A stretch of DNA of 8,691 bases, taken from the NCBI GenBank assembly GCA_029288195.1, contig JARFPR010000041.1:1-8691 (forward strand), read 5' to 3'. This DNA is from Gammaproteobacteria bacterium (lineage in GTDB: Bacteria > Pseudomonadota > Gammaproteobacteria > GCA-001735895). The notes under the pieces are model-generated. The model was not told the origin of the DNA. It searched no databases and worked only from the letters and a program-made list of their open reading frames with translations. Numbering within the stretch: the stretch's first letter is position 1; each line of letters opens with the position of its first letter. This document shows, piece by piece, positions 6,493 to 8,691 of this stretch. The position numbers were made by a program, and so were the translations under genes.

Positions 6493-7064
6493 CAGGTCAA
6501 CTCCACGCTGTAGCTGGTCATAGGCATCGCGCTACTGTTATCGAAGCAGGCTCCGGCCTCGATTCCGGCTTGCGCAACGGCAGCTGCATCATCAAGCAAA
6601 TCGTAAGCTACCTGCATTGCTCCCAGGGCAAACTCCGAACCCGAACCAACCGCCCAGAAGCGCGTGTATTGTTCCACTTCCCGCAACGAATAAAGCCCGA
6701 AAATACCCTTGCTGTTAATGATCAACGCATCTACCCGGGACGACTCGTAGGAATCATCATTTTCATCCTTGCTATTGAGAAAGTATTCTTCTTTCAGTAT
6801 CGGATGTATCTGACGCATCGATTCAAAAATACTGAATCGATCTGAAAAATCGATTTTTTCGGCATGTTTTTCGAGCAGGTTGCGGATTACCGGTTGATGG
6901 GCTGCACTTCCGACTATGCCGATGTAGTTATTGTCGGCGAACCTGAGGATTTTATCGTAGTCGCTAACATAGGCGGCTGGCTGCAGCATATCGCCAAAAC
7001 TGGTCAGGCTGTCAGCAGCAATACAGGCGACATTGTTTTTTAGTACGGCAACAATGGTAGACAC
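6492..7064 (-). CDS. Proteasome-like Ntn-hydrolase (HslV/BPH-type subunit) with predicted N-terminal Ser nucleophile
   Basis: Predicted subunit of a self-compartmentalising peptidase of the proteasome / HslV superfamily; substrate unknown. The start is GTG at 7064, preceded by AGGGA at a six-base spacing. After Met removal the chain begins STIVAVLKNN, which aligns by eye without gaps to the HslV N-terminus TTIVSVRRNG, so Ser stands where HslV has Thr1. Further matches are CIAADSLTSFG (Asp17, as in HslV), a Lys at mature position 37 (DYDKIL) that can play the role of HslV Lys33, and AVGSGSEFALGAM (about 137-149), matching the HslV GSG segment. The IAADSLTSFG pattern and the 189-residue mature length fit the BPH (betaproteobacteria proteasome homologue) type better than HslV. 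No HslU/ClpX-like ATPase lies nearby. The gene is 9 nt after ribD and overlaps ribE by one base (TGATG), so it is built into the riboflavin operon. Superfamily placement is firm; the BPH assignment and activity are inferred. Confidence 0.85.
   Translation of the reverse strand: MSTIVAVLKNNVACIAADSLTSFGDMLQPAAYVSDYDKILRFADNNYIGIVGSAAHQPVIRNLLEKHAEKIDFSDRFSIFESMRQIHPILKEEYFLNSKDENDDSYESSRVDALIINSKGIFGLYSLREVEQYTRFWAVGSGSEFALGAMQVAYDLLDDAAAVAQAGIEAGACFDNSSAMPMTSYSVELT
6817..6858. repeat. Inverted-repeat cluster inside the Ntn-hydrolase gene
   Basis: A perfect 9-bp inverted repeat, ATCGATTCA (6817-6825) and TGAATCGAT (6833-6841), has a 7-nt loop. Three bases later comes a 14-bp perfect palindrome, AAAAATCGATTTTT (6845-6858). 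Both share the ATCGAT core and lie in a visibly AT-rich stretch of the coding sequence. There is no T-run after the stem on the minus strand, so it does not look like a terminator of the operon. It may be chance from the local codons (KIDFSDRFSIFES). Confidence 0.6.
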
Positions 7065-7070
7065 GGTAAT

Positions 7071-7075
7071 TCCCT
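7071..7075 (-). promoter_or_regulatory. Ribosome binding site of the Ntn-hydrolase gene
   Basis: AGGGA on the minus strand, overlapping the TAG stop of ribD and six bases before the GTG at 7064. It supports the GTG start, which is what places Ser directly after the initiator Met. Confidence 0.6.
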
Positions 7076-8186
7076 AGTTAACATTCAAGGTTAATCGCAG
7101 ATCATCGCCAACCTGGCGAATATCTCGAATACTACAGGTTTGGCGCTGTTCCATATCGGTTAGTTCGCCGATATCGAAAACACCCCTGGCCTTGCTACCC
7201 AGCAAATGCGGGGCCAGGTATAACACCACCTGGTCAACAAGCTGTTGGCTTAAAAGTGCACCTGCAAGACGCTGCCCACACTCTGTATGGACTTCATTGA
7301 TGCCACGGTCCGCAAGGTCTCGCATCAGCGCGGGCAGGGAAATATGCCCGGATTCATCGGCTTCAAGTTCGATCAATGTCGCTCCACTGGCAGCCAGTCT
7401 TTCTTTCTTATCCTCATCCCGGCTCAATGTATAAATCCAGATCTCGCCTCGGGTCGAAAAAACTTTTTCGTGCCCGCTTAAACGCAGTCTCGAATCGACG
7501 ATGACACGCACCGGGTGGCGAACTTCGAATATCTGTTTCAAATCCTGCTTTGACAGACGCAGATTCAACGAAGGATCATCATCAAGTACCGTTTGCGCGC
7601 TGCTGAGAATCGCCGACGCACGCGCACGCTGCAGCTGGACATCGCGACGCGCGGGTTTCGCGGTTATCCATTGACTGATGCCGTTTTTCAATGCGCTGCG
7701 ACCATCGAGCGAGCAGGCCATTTTTACGCTGACGAACGGCAGGCTCTGCTCCATGCGCTTGACAAATCCGCGGTTGAGCTCGTGCGCCTCTGGTCCCAGT
7801 ACATCGGTTATTACCTCGATACCCTGGTCGCGCAGCATTTCCAGGCCACGACCGTTATTCTGCGGATTCGGATCCTGCATCGCGACGATAACCCGCGCCG
7901 GTCTGGCCTCGATCAGGGCGTCAACACAGGGTGGGGTTTTGCCATGGTGGGTGCAGGGTTCAAGAGTCACGTAAAAATCAGCCCCAATCGGAATTTCTGC
8001 CGCATTGATGGCATTGACCTCTGCGTGTGGTCCGCCGGTGTAGCCATGCCAGCCTGACGCAACCATCTTGTCTTCGGCGACGATGACGCAGCCTACACGC
8101 GGATTAGGTGGCGTGGAATATAACCCCTTGCGCGCCTGTCGCAGCGCTTCCGCCATCCAGTAGTGATGAGACTGAGTTATCGCCAT
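7074..8186 (-). CDS. ribD: Bifunctional diaminohydroxyphosphoribosylaminopyrimidine deaminase / 5-amino-6-(5-phosphoribosylamino)uracil reductase RibD
   Basis: RibD carries out the second and third steps of riboflavin synthesis in the cytosol: deamination of the pyrimidine from GTP, then NADPH-dependent reduction of the ribose side chain. The N-terminal deaminase (about residues 1-145) has PNPRVGCV, the zinc motif HAEVNAI (H54, E56) and TLEPCTHHGKTPPC (C78, C87). The C-terminal reductase (about 150-370) has SVKMACSLDGR, ISQWIT, the DDDPSLNLR loop and LAGALLSQQLVDQVVLYLAP. Length is 370 residues, normal for the family. A TTG codon three bases upstream would add one residue, but the GAGGA at 8197-8193 sits six bases from the ATG and only three from the TTG, so the ATG at 8186 is chosen. 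The gene overlaps the nrdR stop by one base and is followed after 9 nt by the proteasome-like gene instead of the usual ribE. Confidence 0.97.
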   Translation of the reverse strand: MAITQSHHYWMAEALRQARKGLYSTPPNPRVGCVIVAEDKMVASGWHGYTGGPHAEVNAINAAEIPIGADFYVTLEPCTHHGKTPPCVDALIEARPARVIVAMQDPNPQNNGRGLEMLRDQGIEVITDVLGPEAHELNRGFVKRMEQSLPFVSVKMACSLDGRSALKNGISQWITAKPARRDVQLQRARASAILSSAQTVLDDDPSLNLRLSKQDLKQIFEVRHPVRVIVDSRLRLSGHEKVFSTRGEIWIYTLSRDEDKKERLAASGATLIELEADESGHISLPALMRDLADRGINEVHTECGQRLAGALLSQQLVDQVVLYLAPHLLGSKARGVFDIGELTDMEQRQTCSIRDIRQVGDDLRLTLNVN

Positions 8187-8689
8187 CAACTGTCCTCATC
8201 GATCAAAGGAACCTGTCTGCGGTGCATTTCTGGAGTCGGCTCGGCAGCGAGCGCCTGGATGGCATCTTCGAACGCCTGGATGTCTTCAAAACTGAGATAT
8301 ACCGATGCGAACCTGATGTAAGCAACCTGATCGACGCGCTGTAATTCCCGCATCACCATTGCACCGATTTCACGCGATGAAATCTCGCGCGCCTCGAGAC
8401 CAACAAGCTGGCGCTTGATATGACTTATTGCGTCCTCGATCTGTTCTGCCGAAACCGGCCGTTTCTCGAGGGCACGCAGCATGCCGCTGCGTAACCTGAC
8501 TTCGTCGAAAGTATCGCGGCTGCCATCATTCTTGATCACCATCGGCATGTTCAACAGCGGCGATTCATAGGTAGTGAATCGCGTTTCGCAGGAAACACAT
8601 TCCCTTCTGCGGCGCACCTGCGCCGATTCCGACGCCAATCGTGAATCAACCACGCGGGTGTCAGGCGTACCGCAGAAAGGACATTTCAT
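8186..8689 (-). CDS. nrdR: Transcriptional repressor NrdR
   Basis: NrdR is the zinc-finger / ATP-cone repressor of ribonucleotide reductase operons; it binds NrdR boxes and senses dATP/ATP. The 167-residue protein begins MKCPFC, the family's normal start, and has a four-cysteine zinc ribbon (C3, C6, C31, C34) with the arginine-rich RRRRECVSCETRFTTYE segment. An ATP-cone domain follows at about residues 49-139 (VIKNDGSRDTFDEVRLRSGM onward), and the C-terminal tail is acidic. Length is slightly above the usual 150-160. The ATG lies two bases from the window edge, so its ribosome binding site and any operon promoter are outside the window. Its TGA overlaps the ribD ATG by one base (TGATG), indicating co-transcription and translational coupling. 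The nrdR-ribD pairing is common in Proteobacteria. Identification is secure. Confidence 0.97.
   Translation of the reverse strand: MKCPFCGTPDTRVVDSRLASESAQVRRRRECVSCETRFTTYESPLLNMPMVIKNDGSRDTFDEVRLRSGMLRALEKRPVSAEQIEDAISHIKRQLVGLEAREISSREIGAMVMRELQRVDQVAYIRFASVYLSFEDIQAFEDAIQALAAEPTPEMHRRQVPLIDEDS
8193..8197 (-). promoter_or_regulatory. Ribosome binding site of ribD
   Basis: GAGGA on the minus strand, six bases upstream of the ATG at 8186 and inside the 3' end of nrdR. Its spacing selects the ATG over the adjacent TTG. Confidence 0.7.
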
Positions 8690-8691
8690 CG

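Noticed and set aside
6492..7064. Naming the Ntn-hydrolase hslV
   Set aside because: N-terminal similarity is clear, but Ser replaces Thr1, the Lys position and the C-terminus differ, and no hslU is adjacent; the BPH type fits better.

Overview
The window is a tightly packed, single-direction gene cluster. All eleven recognised genes read on the minus strand, so transcription runs from high to low coordinates. Gene content and order (nrdR-ribD-ribE-ribB-ribH-nusB-thiL-pgpA) are those of the conserved riboflavin / nusB / thiamine / phospholipid cluster of Proteobacteria. The protein motifs resemble the E. coli / gammaproteobacterial forms most closely (inference from remembered sequences; no search was run). 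Base composition is moderate, with no mobile elements, tRNA, rRNA or CRISPR.

Layout in transcription order: nrdR (8689-8186), ribD (8186-7074), a proteasome-like Ntn-hydrolase (7064-6492), ribE riboflavin synthase (6492-5827), a ribBA-type gene whose RibA half is degenerate, i.e. ribBX (5834-4713), ribH (4708-4235), nusB (4219-3779), thiL (3754-2798), pgpA (2805-2329), a secreted retropepsin-like aspartic protease (2326-1682) and gltX (1608-199). Genes overlap by 1-8 nt or are separated by 2-24 nt as far as the protease gene. The first larger gap (73 nt) lies before gltX, which may therefore have its own promoter. The left 198 nt hold no confidently recognised gene, only a possible promoter and open frames running off the edge.

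How the genes work together: RibD, RibB, RibH and RibE supply four of the riboflavin pathway steps. The GTP cyclohydrolase II step (RibA) is not credibly encoded here, because the C-terminal half of the RibB fusion lacks the zinc cysteines and the usual catalytic loop. NrdR is a ribonucleotide reductase repressor, NusB an antitermination and rRNA transcription factor, ThiL makes thiamine diphosphate, PgpA makes phosphatidylglycerol and GltX charges tRNA-Glu.

The most notable item is the 190-codon proteasome-type peptidase inserted between ribD and ribE. It has the HslV/BPH-like N-terminus but a serine in place of the catalytic Thr1, no unfoldase gene beside it, and 1-nt translational coupling to ribE. 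Smaller oddities are two start regions (ribBX, nusB) lying in potential stem-loops, an inverted-repeat cluster inside the peptidase gene, and a Glu in place of the zinc-ligand His in GltX.
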